A stretch of 53,577 nt of DNA from Accumulibacter sp. (GCF_023806565.1 NZ_JAMTDV010000134.1:7074-60650), one strand, 5' to 3'; shown: positions 10,791 to 20,120, counted from the first letter of the stretch. Notes: generated from the letters alone by a model not told the origin. Program-made: numbers and translations.

Positions 10791-12584
10791 TCAGAACATC
10801 TCTTCCGCCAGCGCCAGCACGCCTTCGGCACCGTCGATGATGCTGCTCGCCAGACCGGCGGCCTGCGACAGCACGTGGTCGGCATAGAAACGGGCGGTGA
10901 CGACCTTGGCAGCGTAGAACGGATCGCTGTTACCGGCATCGATCTTCGCCTGTGCGATCAATGCGGCGCGCACCATCTGCCAGCCGCCGGCAACGATGCC
11001 GAGCAGGGTCAGGAAGGGGACCGCGCCGGACGACGCGGCGCGCACGTCGGCACCATAGTTGGCGACGATCCATTCGCCGGCGCTGGCCAGCGCATCGATC
11101 GCGACGCCAAACCGGCTGCGAATCGCTGCGAAATTTGCGCCATCCTGCCCGGCCAGGTCGGCGTCGAGCGCCCGCATCATGCCGATTACCGCCTGCAGCG
11201 TGGCGCCCCCCTCGCGCGCCATCTTGCGCCCGATCAGGTCGTTGGCCTGGATGCCGGTGGTGCCTTCGTAGATCGTCGAAATCTGCGCGTCGCGCAGGTG
11301 CTGTGCCGCTCCGGTCTCCTCGACATAGCCCATGCCGCCATGCACCTGCACCCCCATCGACGCCATGGTGACGCCGGATTCGGTGCTCCAGCCCTTGACC
11401 ACCGGGATCATCAGGTCGACGAAAGCCTGATTGCGCTTGCGCTCGCCCGCATCCGGGTGATGCACCGCGGCGTCGTGCGCCGCCGCCACGACGTAGGCCA
11501 GGGCGCGCGCGGCTTCGGCCCGTGACTTCATGGTCATCAGCATGCGCCGCACATCGGGATGCCGGATGATCGGCACCTTCGGCCCTCCGCGCACGCCGAT
11601 GTCGGTGCACTGGATGCGCTCGCGCGCGTAATCGCGCGCCCGCTGGTAAGACCTTTCGCAGGCGGCAACCCCTTCCAGACCGACACCGAAGCGCGCGGCA
11701 TTCATCATGATGAACATGTATTCGAGGCCCCGATTCTCCTCGCCGACCAGATGACCGATCGCGCCGCTGTGGTCGCCGAAGGCCATGATCGCCGTCGGGC
11801 TGGCGTGAATGCCCAGCTTGTGTTCGATCGATACGCAATAGGCGTCGTTACGGGCGCCCAGGCTGCCGTCGACATTGATCAGGAACTTTGGCACGACGAA
11901 CAGCGAAATGCCCTTCACTCCTTCGGGCGCCGTCGGCGTGCGCGCCAGCACGAGGTGGACGATGTTCTCGGCCATGTCGTGGTCGCCGTAGGTGATGAAG
12001 ATCTTCTGCCCGAAAATCTTGTAACTGCCATCGGCCTGTGGCTCGGCCCGGGTGCGCACCGCTGCCAGATCGGATCCGGCGTTCGGCTCGGTGAGATTCA
12101 TCGTCCCGGTCCACACGCCGCTCACCATTTTTTCGAGATAGGTCGCCTTCAACTCGTCCGAGCCGGTGAGAACGAGTGCCTCGATGGCACCCGCGGTGAG
12201 CAGTGGACACAGCGAAAAGGCGTGATTCGCCGATTTCCACATTTCGGCGACGGCGGCAGCGACCAGCTTCGGCAGGCCCTGGCCACCCCACTCGGGTTCA
12301 CAGGCAAGCGCCGTCCAGCCGCTGTCGGCGAACAGCTTGTAGGCGTCCTTGAAACCGGGTGGCATGGTCACTGCCTTGTCGCGCCACTGCGCCCCCTCCT
12401 GATCGCCCGGCCAGTTGAGCGGCGACAGGACTTCCTCGGCAAACTTGGCGGCCTCCTCGAGCACGGCGTCGACCAGGTCGCTGCTCGCTTCTTCGCAGCC
12501 CGGCAACTGCGCTACCTGCTCGAGTCCGGCGAGTTCGTGGATGACGAATTGCATGTCACGAACCGGGGCGACGTATTCACTCAT
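10791..12584 (-). CDS. Acyl-CoA dehydrogenase (DmdC-like, with extra C-terminal domain)
   Basis: This 597-residue FAD enzyme oxidises an acyl-CoA to the 2-enoyl-CoA and passes electrons to ETF. It has the conserved MNLTEPNAGSDLAAVRT flavin/substrate loop, QKIFITYGDHDM, a catalytic-base region around IYEGTTGIQANDLIGRKM, and HGGMGYVEETGAAQHLRD. The roughly 120-residue C-terminal extension and the N-terminal YVAPVRDMQFVIHEL are typical of the long acyl-CoA dehydrogenases related to 3-methylmercaptopropionyl-CoA dehydrogenase (DmdC). In this setting a fatty acyl-CoA substrate is more likely than the sulfur compound. Start ATG at 12584 with AAAGGAG. Its electron acceptor, EtfAB, is encoded nearby on the same strand. 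Confidence 0.92.
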   Translation of the reverse strand: MSEYVAPVRDMQFVIHELAGLEQVAQLPGCEEASSDLVDAVLEEAAKFAEEVLSPLNWPGDQEGAQWRDKAVTMPPGFKDAYKLFADSGWTALACEPEWGGQGLPKLVAAAVAEMWKSANHAFSLCPLLTAGAIEALVLTGSDELKATYLEKMVSGVWTGTMNLTEPNAGSDLAAVRTRAEPQADGSYKIFGQKIFITYGDHDMAENIVHLVLARTPTAPEGVKGISLFVVPKFLINVDGSLGARNDAYCVSIEHKLGIHASPTAIMAFGDHSGAIGHLVGEENRGLEYMFIMMNAARFGVGLEGVAACERSYQRARDYARERIQCTDIGVRGGPKVPIIRHPDVRRMLMTMKSRAEAARALAYVVAAAHDAAVHHPDAGERKRNQAFVDLMIPVVKGWSTESGVTMASMGVQVHGGMGYVEETGAAQHLRDAQISTIYEGTTGIQANDLIGRKMAREGGATLQAVIGMMRALDADLAGQDGANFAAIRSRFGVAIDALASAGEWIVANYGADVRAASSGAVPFLTLLGIVAGGWQMVRAALIAQAKIDAGNSDPFYAAKVVTARFYADHVLSQAAGLASSIIDGAEGVLALAEEMF

Positions 12585-12699
12585 GAGTCTTTCTCCTTTT
12601 AGGGCTGCGGTGTAACGGCTTGGCGACTTCGCGGGCCGCCACGGGGGTCAGGTGAGATCGGTACTTTTTCGACGACCGCGATCGATGCTCGCGGACCCG

Positions 12700-13365
12700 T
12701 CATTTTCTTCCAGCAAACGGAGTGCCCTCGGCGTCCGCCAAGAGGTCTGGCCGATAGACGGCGAACAGGGTGGTAAACATGCCGGACAACCACGCCTCGG
12801 AAAACCCGAGCAAGACAAAATACGGCAGATATTCGCCACGCAAATACTCGCCATCATAGACGTCGGCCAAGGACAACAACAGGCAGCAAGCGGCACCGAC
12901 GGCCATTACCGTCAGCGCCGAGGCGAAGAAGCCCTTGCAAAAAATGTAAACGAACAGATGATCGGGCAGCAATCGATCGACGAAGCGGTGCGCCGTCCGG
13001 CTGACCGCCACGCCGACCCCGGCCATCAGCAGGCCATTGACGGCAAAAACCTGCCAGCCGGCGGCACCGTTCAGAGTCACCCCGATCAGCACGAGAGAAA
13101 GGCCGAGAAAGGCCAGTTCCCATCCCACACACAGGGTCAGAACCGTGGCCCCGAGCAGATGCAGCGAAAGGCCGGGCTTGACGCCGGCCTGCAGCTGCCA
13201 GAGCAGGACCAAGGCAACGAGCATCGCCAGAAAGGCGTTCAGACGTGCGCTGTCGAGCAGCACCCGCCAGCGCGCCCGCCGTGCCGCCAGCGCGAGCAGG
13301 GCGGCGTACGGCAGCCACGCGAGCAAGGCCCAGTTCCCGTCGAGCAGGCCGTCCGGCAGGTTCAT
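12700..13365 (-). CDS. CbiM/NikM-like energy-coupling-factor permease family membrane protein
   Basis: A 221-residue, very hydrophobic protein with about six or seven membrane spans, beginning MNLPDGLLDGNW and containing LHLLGATVLTLCVG and FLGLSLVLIGVTL. These match the CbiM substrate-binding subunit of cobalt/nickel ECF transporters. In classical CbiM/NikM the second residue is His and helps bind the metal; here it is Asn, and no CbiN, CbiQ or ATPase gene is adjacent. Metal transport is therefore uncertain. It lies 27 bp after etfA on the same strand and may be read through from it. The start ATG at 13365 has only a weak ribosome site. Confidence 0.7.
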   Translation of the reverse strand: MNLPDGLLDGNWALLAWLPYAALLALAARRARWRVLLDSARLNAFLAMLVALVLLWQLQAGVKPGLSLHLLGATVLTLCVGWELAFLGLSLVLIGVTLNGAAGWQVFAVNGLLMAGVGVAVSRTAHRFVDRLLPDHLFVYIFCKGFFASALTVMAVGAACCLLLSLADVYDGEYLRGEYLPYFVLLGFSEAWLSGMFTTLFAVYRPDLLADAEGTPFAGRK

Positions 13366-13392
13366 GCGGCCCGTGCTGCGCGGCGACGCGGC

Positions 13393-14325
13393 TCAGGCGA
13401 GTGCTGCCTGCAGGGCCGGCAGGACCTCGAAGAGATCGCCGACCAGCCCGTAATCGGCAACCTGGAAGATCGGCGCGTCGGGATCCTTGTTGATCGCCAC
13501 GATCACCTTGCTGTCCTTCATTCCGGCGAGATGCTGGATGGCGCCCGAAATGCCGACCGCGATGTAGAGTTGCGGGGCAACGATCTTGCCTGTCTGACCA
13601 ACCTGGTAATCGTTGGGAGCGTAACCGGCATCGACCGCCGCGCGCGATGCACCCACGGCGGCACCGAGCCTGTCGGCGAGCGGTTCGAGCATCTGGTGGA
13701 AGTTGTCGCCGCTGCCCAGGCCGCGACCGCCCGAGACGATGACCTTGGCAGCCGTGAGCTCGGGACGCTCCGACTTGGTCAGGGCACGCCCGATCAGTTT
13801 GCTCTGGCCGAGGTCGGGACCGGCAGCCAGACTCTCGATGGGTGCGCTGCCCTCCTCGGCCGCCGCTTCGAAAGCCGTCGCGCGTACGGTGATCACCTTG
13901 ATCGAGTCCGAAGACTGAACGGTCGCCAGGACGTTGCCCGCGTAGATCGGGCGAACGAAAGTGTCACCGGAGACGACGCCGACGATCTCGGAAATCTGTG
14001 CCACGTCGAGCAGAGCGGCGACGCGTGGCATGACGTTCTTGCCAGCGGTGGTCGCGGCCGCGACCAGATGACCATAGGCGGCACCGTGCGCGACGATCAG
14101 CGCGGCCAGGTTCTCGGGGGATTGATCGGCATAGTGCGGAGCGTCGGCGAGCAGCACCTTGCCGACACCGCTGATCCGAGCCGCTGCCTCGGCGGCACCG
14201 GCACAGGCGCTGCCGGCGAGCAGCAGGTGAATGTCACCGCCAATCCTGCTGGCCGCGGTGACGGCATGGAGCGTGGCCGCCTTGATCGAGGTATTGTCGT
14301 GTTCTGCAATAACGAGAATGGCCAT
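13393..14325 (-). CDS. etfA: Electron transfer flavoprotein, alpha subunit
   Basis: The 310-residue EtfA/FixB subunit binds FAD and carries electrons from acyl-CoA dehydrogenases to the quinone pool through ETF dehydrogenase. The FAD-binding C-terminal domain is complete: [46 protein letters not shown] and [14 protein letters not shown]. The N-terminal half has [11 protein letters not shown]. It starts 2 nt after the etfB stop, so the two are translationally linked. A partner dehydrogenase is encoded downstream at 10791-12584. Confidence 0.96.
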   Translation of the reverse strand: MAILVIAEHDNTSIKAATLHAVTAASRIGGDIHLLLAGSACAGAAEAAARISGVGKVLLADAPHYADQSPENLAALIVAHGAAYGHLVAAATTAGKNVMPRVAALLDVAQISEIVGVVSGDTFVRPIYAGNVLATVQSSDSIKVITVRATAFEAAAEEGSAPIESLAAGPDLGQSKLIGRALTKSERPELTAAKVIVSGGRGLGSGDNFHQMLEPLADRLGAAVGASRAAVDAGYAPNDYQVGQTGKIVAPQLYIAVGISGAIQHLAGMKDSKVIVAINKDPDAPIFQVADYGLVGDLFEVLPALQAALA

Positions 14326-14327
14326 GG

Positions 14328-15077
14328 TCAGATTACCTTTGCTTCAGTCTTGAGTTTGAGCACCAGATCGGCGGCATCCGCCACCTTGATTCCCGCCGAG
14401 CGCTTCGCCGGCTCCGCTACCTTCAGCGTTTTCAGGCGCGGTGCGACATCGACCCCCAAGGCATCCGGATTGGTCGTCTCGAGCGGCTTTCTCTTCGCCT
14501 TCATGATGTTCGGCAGCGTCGCGTAACGTGGCTCGTTGAGACGCAGGTCGGCGGTAAGGACCGCGGGCATCGCCACTTCGACCGTCTCCAGACCGCCGTC
14601 GATTTCGCGCGTGACCGTTGCCTGCGGTGCCGCGATGACGATCTTCGAGGCGAAGGTCGCCTGGGGCCAGTTCATCAGGCCGGCCAGCATCTGCCCGGTC
14701 TGATTGGCGTCGTCGTCGATCGCCTGCTTGCCGCAAATGACGATCTGTGGTTGTTCCTTGTCGCATACTGCCTTGAGCAGCTTCGCGACCGCCAGCGGCT
14801 GCAATTCGACGTCGGTCTGGATCAGGATGCCGCGGTCGGCACCGATCGCCATCGCCGTGCGCAAGGTTTCCTGGCAATTGGCCACTCCCGCCGAAACGGC
14901 GACCACTTCACTGGCGACACCGGTCTCCTTGAGACGTACCGCCTCTTCGATGGCAATCTCGTCGAAAGGATTCATCGACATCTTGACGTTGGCCAGATCA
15001 ACGTCGCTGGCGTCCGCCTTGATCCGCACCTTGACGTTGTAATCCACCACCCGTTTCACTGGAACGAGGATCTTCAA
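14328..15077 (-). CDS. etfB: Electron transfer flavoprotein, beta subunit (TTG start)
   Basis: The 249-residue EtfB/FixA partner of EtfA begins [18 protein letters not shown] and has the AMP-binding/signature region [17 protein letters not shown]. Its C-terminal part, [13 protein letters not shown], matches the recognition-loop region of ETF beta. The conserved N-terminus falls directly on a TTG codon at 15077, with AAAGGAG 8 nt upstream and no usable ATG nearby, so a rare UUG start is likely. Two tandem palindromes that probably bind the divergent TetR regulator lie 95-140 bp upstream. Confidence 0.95.
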   Translation of the reverse strand: MKILVPVKRVVDYNVKVRIKADASDVDLANVKMSMNPFDEIAIEEAVRLKETGVASEVVAVSAGVANCQETLRTAMAIGADRGILIQTDVELQPLAVAKLLKAVCDKEQPQIVICGKQAIDDDANQTGQMLAGLMNWPQATFASKIVIAAPQATVTREIDGGLETVEVAMPAVLTADLRLNEPRYATLPNIMKAKRKPLETTNPDALGVDVAPRLKTLKVAEPAKRSAGIKVADAADLVLKLKTEAKVI

Positions 15078-15170
15078 TTTGCTCTCCTTTTATCACTACA
15101 TGATGATCGATGGTAAATGCGATCCACGCCGGCCGCGTTTGGCACTGCCAAGCTCTGGCCGGACAATGGA

Positions 15171-15218
15171 CCATACGGTATCGTATGGATAGCGTACGGT
15201 ACCGTATGGAACGGTACC
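15171..15218. promoter_or_regulatory. Tandem palindromic operators between etfB and the TetR gene
   Basis: CCATACGGTATCGTATGG (15171-15188) is a near-perfect palindrome. TACGGTACCGTA (15195-15206) is a perfect one, centred 21 bp away, i.e. two helical turns. A third partial element, ACGGTACC, follows at 15211-15218. The shared core is TACGGTAYCGTA. Their place in the divergent intergenic region suggests that the TetR protein represses both etfBA and itself. Confidence 0.75.
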
Positions 15219-15294
15219 TGTCAACTTGTCGACCGGGGCAGCGGTACGTGAACTGATAATATTGCCCTAGACGCGTGATTCAGGAAAGAAGCAG

Positions 15295-15876
15295 ATGCCA
15301 ACCAAGCTCAGAAGTACCCGCCCGCGTGCTGCCCTGGACCGCAGCGGGTGGATCGAAGCGGCAATCGAGATTCTTGCCGAACAGGGTGTGCAGGGAATGC
15401 GGATCGAGGTTCTGGCGAAAAACTTCGGCGTCACCAAGGGGAGTTTCTACTGGCATTTCAAGGACCGCCAGGATCTCTACGACGCCGTCCTCGAAACCTG
15501 GCGGGATGGCCGCCTGCGCGACATCCACAAGCAGACGCTGGCAACCCCCGGCAAGGAAGACGAGCAGCTTCTGCACCTGATCGACGTGTACGGCGCCACG
15601 CGCAACCGCAAAGGGATCTCGATCGAACTGGCGGTGCGCGAATGGGCGCGCCGCGACGCGCACGCCGCTGCCATCGTCGAGCAGGTCGACAGCGGTCGCC
15701 TGGAGTGCACCCGCAAGCTGTTCCTCGCGCGCGGGGTCGCCGACGACGAGGCCAAGAGCCGCAGCCTCCTCCTCTACGCCTACGTCTTCGGGCAGAGCCT
15801 GATGGCCTGCGAGAACTACGACGAGAAACTGAACGACCTGAAACGCTGGATCGCGGAACTGATCGTCAAACCATAG
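15295..15876 (+). CDS. TetR-family transcriptional regulator
   Basis: A 193-residue TetR protein. The N-terminal helix-turn-helix is plain at about residues 18-62: GWIEAAIEILAEQGVQGMRI, then FGVTKGSFYWHFKDRQDLYDA. The C-terminal ligand-binding half is not specific enough to name a ligand. The gene diverges from etfBA, with palindromic operators between them, so an acyl-CoA or similar metabolite is a sensible guess for the inducer. The ATG follows AGGAAAG. It converges on the HD-GYP gene, with a 36-bp gap. Confidence 0.88.
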   Translation: MPTKLRSTRPRAALDRSGWIEAAIEILAEQGVQGMRIEVLAKNFGVTKGSFYWHFKDRQDLYDAVLETWRDGRLRDIHKQTLATPGKEDEQLLHLIDVYGATRNRKGISIELAVREWARRDAHAAAIVEQVDSGRLECTRKLFLARGVADDEAKSRSLLLYAYVFGQSLMACENYDEKLNDLKRWIAELIVKP

Positions 15877-15912
15877 GCCTGCTGGGCGCCCAGGCGCGCA
15901 ACCCGTCTCCGG

Positions 15913-17139
15913 TCAGACCGCCATCGCTTCGGTAGCGGCCCGCCAACTGCCTTCCAGATCGTCACAGGCAAGCGCGACAACATCGCCATCGAGTACCCCC
16001 CGACGCACGGCGTCGCGCAGAAAGCGGGGAATTTCTTCGATGCGCTGGCGGCCGCGATACGGACGCTCCTGTGCCAGCGCCTGAAAGACGTCCGCCACGG
16101 CGACGATGCGAGCTTCCTGCGACAGGCGATCGCCGCTGTGCCGGAATGGGTAGCCGCGGCCGTTGAGCGCCTCGTGATGAAAGGCTGCCCACTGGGCAAC
16201 GCGCTCCAGTCCAGGGATATGGTGCAGGATCTGGTAGGTTTCAAAACTGTGCCGTTCCATCACCGAGAATTCGAGAGGCGTCAGACCGCCTGCTTTCTCC
16301 ACGATTTCGTCGGGCACGCAGAGTTTGCCGACATCGTGCATCAGGCCGGCGACCTCGACCTCGGCCAAGGCATCGGCGCTCAGCCCAACCATCTTCCCGA
16401 GATGACGTGCGAGCTGCGCCACGCCGAGCGAATGCGCGGCGGTGAAGTGGCTCTTGGCATCGACGATGCTCGAAATCAGTCGCGCAACGTGTCCAAACTG
16501 GGGAAAGTCGATGGTGATCCGCCAGTCATTCAGGCTCAGGTCGGCAAGATAGCTTTGCACATGCCGCGGGACGAGGGCAATCCAGAACGCTTCGCGGGTG
16601 GCGGCAGCGACGAACGCCTGTACGACTTCGGCGGATAGCTCGCCACCGGCCAGCTGGACGATCGACTCGACGATGCCGTCGCGGTGGAACAGCGGGTTTT
16701 CCAGCCCGCGCACCAGGAGCAGGGCGTCGACGCGATCGCCCAACTGGATCAGGTTCGCGTCTATGGCCCCGTCCTCGCGCAAGTGCGGCGGCAGGTCCAC
16801 CCACGGAGTGTGGTGATAGCGGATGGCCGGCGCAAGCAGCGACAGATGCGCAAAGGGCTGCAGCAGGCAGTACCCGGTTTCGCAATGCGCGTGCCGCTCG
16901 TCCCAGTCGGCTTCGCGCAGCAGGCGCCGATGCACCACCGTGGACGATACCCCCAGATCGTGGAGCAGACTTGCGCAAACCAGGCGATCCAGGTTGCGCT
17001 CCGGCAAGCCCAGCATCAACCCCGTCTCGCGGGCGATCATCGCGACCCGTTTGCCATGCTGGAAATCGTTGACCCCGACCAGGTCAAGCGCGTCCGACAG
17101 CGCCATGATGGCGCTCTTCAGGTCGATTCTCAGAGTCAT
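15913..17139 (-). CDS. HD-GYP-type phosphohydrolase with two HD domains
   Basis: A 408-residue protein with two HD-family domains. The first (about residues 15-200) has HGKRVAMIA, LLHDLGVSS and AIRYHHTPW. The second (about 215-400) has AHSLGVAQLA, LMHDVGKLCVPDEIVEKAG, MERHSFETYQIL, and HHEALNGRGYPF, which is the HHExxxGxGYP form of HD-GYP. HD-GYP domains usually hydrolyse cyclic di-GMP; no receiver or sensor domain is visible. I chose the ATG at 17139 (MTLRIDLKSAIM) because the longer frame runs through the phaC terminator and into phaC. The ribosome site is weak, so the start is uncertain. Confidence 0.82.
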   Translation of the reverse strand: MTLRIDLKSAIMALSDALDLVGVNDFQHGKRVAMIARETGLMLGLPERNLDRLVCASLLHDLGVSSTVVHRRLLREADWDERHAHCETGYCLLQPFAHLSLLAPAIRYHHTPWVDLPPHLREDGAIDANLIQLGDRVDALLLVRGLENPLFHRDGIVESIVQLAGGELSAEVVQAFVAAATREAFWIALVPRHVQSYLADLSLNDWRITIDFPQFGHVARLISSIVDAKSHFTAAHSLGVAQLARHLGKMVGLSADALAEVEVAGLMHDVGKLCVPDEIVEKAGGLTPLEFSVMERHSFETYQILHHIPGLERVAQWAAFHHEALNGRGYPFRHSGDRLSQEARIVAVADVFQALAQERPYRGRQRIEEIPRFLRDAVRRGVLDGDVVALACDDLEGSWRAATEAMAV

Positions 17140-17231
17140 CGATGGTGCCCGGCCACTACTGCGCGTTCGCGGGCCACTCCGCCGGCCGCGTCGCCAAGTG
17201 GTAACGCCGAGAAAGGAATTGACCAAATGGA

Positions 17232-17259
17232 AACGCCCTCCACCAGCGCGGAGGGCGTT
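17232..17259 (-). terminator. Stem-loop after phaC
   Basis: A perfect 10-bp stem (AACGCCCTCC / GGAGGGCGTT) with an 8-nt loop lies 44 bp downstream of the phaC stop on the minus strand. It is followed by TCCATTTGG, a weak T-tract. It is the likely end of the phaE-phaC transcript. Confidence 0.6.
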
Positions 17260-17302
17260 CCCGTGGCTTGCCCGCGCCAGCGGGTGCGGGCTGCGGCGGA
17301 AC

Positions 17303-18409
17303 TCAGGCGCCGCGCTCGCGCATCCAGCTGCCGACCTTCGGAGCCAGGACTTTCTGCGCCAGACCGCCGGTGTAGATGCCGATGTGGCCGGTGGCGATGG
17401 CAAACTCGGTGTAGTCCTTGCTGCCGACATGCTTGCCGAGAGCCACGGTGCATGGCGGCGGCACGATGTGGTCCTTTTCGGCGTAGATGTTGAGAATCGG
17501 CAGCACGAGATTCTTCAGGTCGACCTTGCGCCCACCGACCTCGAGCGTCCCCTTGACCAGCTTGTTGTCCTTCAGGAAATCGCGGACGAACTCCTTGAAC
17601 ATCTGGCCGACTGCATCGGGACCGCCGAACAGCCACTTCTCCATGCGCAGGAAGTTCTGCAGGGCCTCGCGGTCGTCGAGAATGTCGATCACGTCGGAGT
17701 ACTTGCCGTAGTTCAGGATGAATGGCGAAGCCATCATGAACGACTCGTTGAGTACGGTGGCCGGCACGTTGCCATGCACGGCGACCATCTTCTCGACATC
17801 GGCGTCGGCCCCCATGGTGAACATCAGTCCTTCATGCGGCTTGTGATTCGCCCGATACGCGTCGAAGTCGATCGGCGACACGGTTAGCACTAGGTGGCTG
17901 ATCTTGTCCGGATTGAGCGTCGCATAGGTGGTGGACATGGCCCCGCCCTGACAGATACCCAGCAGGGCGATCTTGTCGACACCGTGATGATGGCGAATGA
18001 AGTCGACCGTATCGTCAAAGTACCCGTTGAGGTAGTCGTCCATGTTCCGGTACTTGTCGACCAGACGCGGGTAGCCCCAGTTGTTGAGGTAGACGTCGAT
18101 GCCCTCGTTCAGCAGGTTTCTGACCAGCGAGCGGTCGGGCTGCAGGTCGGCCACCTCGTAACCGTTGATCAGCGGCGGGACGATCAGCAAGGGAGTCTTC
18201 ATGATCTTCGACCGCTCGACCAGCGGGTGATAATGGTACACCTCGATCCCGTCCTGCTCGAAGATCGTGTCCTTTGGCGTGCTGCCAATGTCGATGTCGT
18301 CGTCGGTGAGGTTGGTGAGGTTGCTGATGCCCTTGGCCAGCTTGGCATTGAGGGCTGCGGTTTCCGCCGCAAGATCGGCGGGAAGAATCTGGATGGGGAA
18401 AGAAAACAT
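17303..18409 (-). CDS. phaC: Class III poly(3-hydroxyalkanoate) synthase, catalytic subunit PhaC
   Basis: This 368-residue alpha/beta-hydrolase polymerises (R)-3-hydroxyacyl-CoA into PHA. The lipase-like box GICQGG places the nucleophile at Cys153. The remaining triad members are Asp313 in AEKDHIVPP and His342 in TGHIGIYTG, close to the positions known for class III PhaC. The short length, the fit to class III (class I and II enzymes are about 560-600 residues) and the adjacent phaE gene make the class assignment firm. The ATG at 18409 has AGGAGG 8 nt upstream; an in-frame GTG at 18418 is too close to that site. phaE ends 65 bp upstream. Confidence 0.95.
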   Translation of the reverse strand: MFSFPIQILPADLAAETAALNAKLAKGISNLTNLTDDDIDIGSTPKDTIFEQDGIEVYHYHPLVERSKIMKTPLLIVPPLINGYEVADLQPDRSLVRNLLNEGIDVYLNNWGYPRLVDKYRNMDDYLNGYFDDTVDFIRHHHGVDKIALLGICQGGAMSTTYATLNPDKISHLVLTVSPIDFDAYRANHKPHEGLMFTMGADADVEKMVAVHGNVPATVLNESFMMASPFILNYGKYSDVIDILDDREALQNFLRMEKWLFGGPDAVGQMFKEFVRDFLKDNKLVKGTLEVGGRKVDLKNLVLPILNIYAEKDHIVPPPCTVALGKHVGSKDYTEFAIATGHIGIYTGGLAQKVLAPKVGSWMRERGA

Positions 18410-18474
18410 CGTTGGCACCCTCCTAAAGGTCTATTGGCGTATCAGCCAGAGCAACAAGGTTCCGGCTTCTCGGC

Positions 18475-19548
18475 TCATTCGCTCTTGGCACGCGCGGCCG
18501 CAGTCTTGCGCGGCGCAGCGATCTTCGCGGCCGTCGGGGCGGCGGAAAGCATTTCCTTCCGGAGCGCTCGCACCTCTTTCTTGAGCTCGTGGATCACTTG
18601 ATAGGCCTCGTCCAGCTCGCTGCGAGTCGGCATGTCTAGACCGCGGAAAATGTCCTCGACAACGGCGCGCTGCGCCAGTTTGAACTGCTGTTGCGCCTTG
18701 GTGAAGGCGTTCTGCTTGTCGAGAAACTCCTGCGTGTTGAACGTCACCAGCAACGACTTGTCCGCCGTACGGAACCAGAGGCCCATCAGTTCACGAACCG
18801 CGGTGATCTTGTCGCCCTTGGCAGCGACCTTGCCGAGTTCCTCGACCGTTGCCTCGACCGCGCGGGCGAGTGCTTCGGCAAACGCGGTATGGAACGCGAG
18901 GCTGTTCTTGCGCAGATCGACCACTGCATCGACCATCCGCAACAGCTTGGCATTCTTTTCGCGCGACGCACCGAAGAGGGGGATCTGTCCCACGCCGGCC
19001 AGGGCACTCGCGTCGCTCTCCATCGAGAGCAAGCGATTCAGGCCGGCGGTACCGCCGAGCATTGCCTCGCCGACATGACCTGCCGACGCCGCCTGATACA
19101 GGAACGACAGCCAGGGACCGATGGCGTCGGGCAAATCCTTGCTCAAGGTCCCACTCAGGCTGCCGAGGTGAGACCCCAGGCCAAAACTGCGCTCGAGCAT
19201 GGCCGTCGATTCCTTTGCCCATTGTTCGGCAAAGCCCTTGAGATCTGGGCGCCAGTCCTTCTGTGCTTCAAGATTCGGCGCCACGACCTTCATCGACTTG
19301 AAGAAGAAGTCCATGACCCGGTTCATCGCGCTCTGGCTGCCGGTGATGCGATCCATCAGCATGCGCGCTGCTTCGTTCGTACCCTGGTTGGCGGCTTCGA
19401 CGCCTCGCTTCACGGCTTCGGCGGGATTTTCGCCGCCGCCCGGGAGATTCTGCAGCAGCGAGGACCAGTCGCCCCACATGCGCTTCTGCATATCAGCCCA
19501 GGCGTTGACGACACCGCCCATTTGCTCGTTCGGATTCTTGTTTTCCAC
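18475..19548 (-). CDS. phaE: Class III PHA synthase subunit PhaE (GTG start)
   Basis: PhaE is the non-catalytic partner required by class III PhaC. This 357-residue version has the family's aromatic N-terminus (NAWADMQKRMWGDWSSLLQN), a long helical middle, and the conserved C-terminal region MPTRSELDEAYQVIHELKKE followed by VRALRKEML. A short Ala/Lys-rich tail (KIAAPRKTAAARAKSE) could touch DNA or granules, by analogy with phasins; this is speculation. Translation starts at a GTG at 19548, 9 nt after GGAG. A stem-loop upstream separates it from the MaoC gene, so phaEC likely has its own promoter in 19549-19639. Confidence 0.92.
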   Translation of the reverse strand: MENKNPNEQMGGVVNAWADMQKRMWGDWSSLLQNLPGGGENPAEAVKRGVEAANQGTNEAARMLMDRITGSQSAMNRVMDFFFKSMKVVAPNLEAQKDWRPDLKGFAEQWAKESTAMLERSFGLGSHLGSLSGTLSKDLPDAIGPWLSFLYQAASAGHVGEAMLGGTAGLNRLLSMESDASALAGVGQIPLFGASREKNAKLLRMVDAVVDLRKNSLAFHTAFAEALARAVEATVEELGKVAAKGDKITAVRELMGLWFRTADKSLLVTFNTQEFLDKQNAFTKAQQQFKLAQRAVVEDIFRGLDMPTRSELDEAYQVIHELKKEVRALRKEMLSAAPTAAKIAAPRKTAAARAKSE

Positions 19549-19639
19549 TCGTGTGATCTCCTTTCAGTGTTTCGGACACGCCCACCGCCACGGCAGGCGG
19601 ATGCCCAGCGCTAGACTGAGTGCACTCTACAACCAAACT

Positions 19640-19661
19640 GCGGCCGTCTGACGACGGCCGC
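19640..19661 (-). terminator. Stem-loop between the MaoC gene and phaE
   Basis: A perfect 9-bp stem (GCGGCCGTC / GACGGCCGC) with a TGAC loop starts 30 bp past the MaoC stop codon on the minus strand. It is followed by AGTTTGGTTG, a weak T-rich stretch. It probably marks the end of the dehydrogenase-thiolase-hydratase transcript. Confidence 0.6.
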
Positions 19662-19690
19662 GATCCTGCAGTTTCACTGGCTGGGCGACA

Positions 19691-20110
19691 TCACCCCACG
19701 GCCACCACTGCATCCCCCTTGTGCTTCGCCTCCCCCTGCTCGTTGGCACAGGTCAACTCGAGGCGAACACATTTCTCTCCGTCCTGCTCCAGCTTTTCGA
19801 CCACCTTGGCGGTGCACACCAGGCGCTCGCCAATCTGCGTGATCGCGGTGAAACGCACGCCGAAACTGCGAATCGCTTCCTGCGGCACCCATTGCGTCAG
19901 CAAACGGCCGAGATAGGCCATGCCCAGCATGCCGTGCGCGAACACGTCGCCGATGCCGTTGGCGCGCACGTAGTCCTGGTCGAGGTGCAAGGGGTGGTGG
20001 TCGCCGGAACCCGTCGCGTACAGCGCCAGGGTCAGCCGCGACACCGGTTCCGTGGTGAACGACGGGAGCATGTCGCCGACGTTGAGTGCATCATAGTTCG
20101 GTTTCGTCAT
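19691..20110 (-). CDS. MaoC-like (R)-hydratase/dehydratase, catalytic-type hotdog subunit
   Basis: A 139-residue hotdog protein with the hydratase-2 motif: GDHHPLHLDQDYVRANGIGD, containing the Asp-x4-His pair of (R)-specific enoyl-CoA hydratases, and AHGMLGMAYLGRLLTQW. It would interconvert 2-enoyl-CoA and (R)-3-hydroxyacyl-CoA, the direct substrate for PHA synthase. It starts 10 bp after the adjacent gene at 20121-20561, which encodes a second hotdog protein without that motif. The pair resembles heterodimeric hydratases such as HadAB- or ChsH1/ChsH2-type enzymes, so both genes are probably needed for activity. Confidence 0.85.
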   Translation of the reverse strand: MTKPNYDALNVGDMLPSFTTEPVSRLTLALYATGSGDHHPLHLDQDYVRANGIGDVFAHGMLGMAYLGRLLTQWVPQEAIRSFGVRFTAITQIGERLVCTAKVVEKLEQDGEKCVRLELTCANEQGEAKHKGDAVVAVG

Positions 20111-20120
20111 CGACCTTCCC

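Noticed and set aside
15880-15895. CTGGGCGCCCAG palindrome between the TetR and HD-GYP genes
   Set aside because: No T-tract on either side and a short stem; not convincing as a bidirectional terminator.
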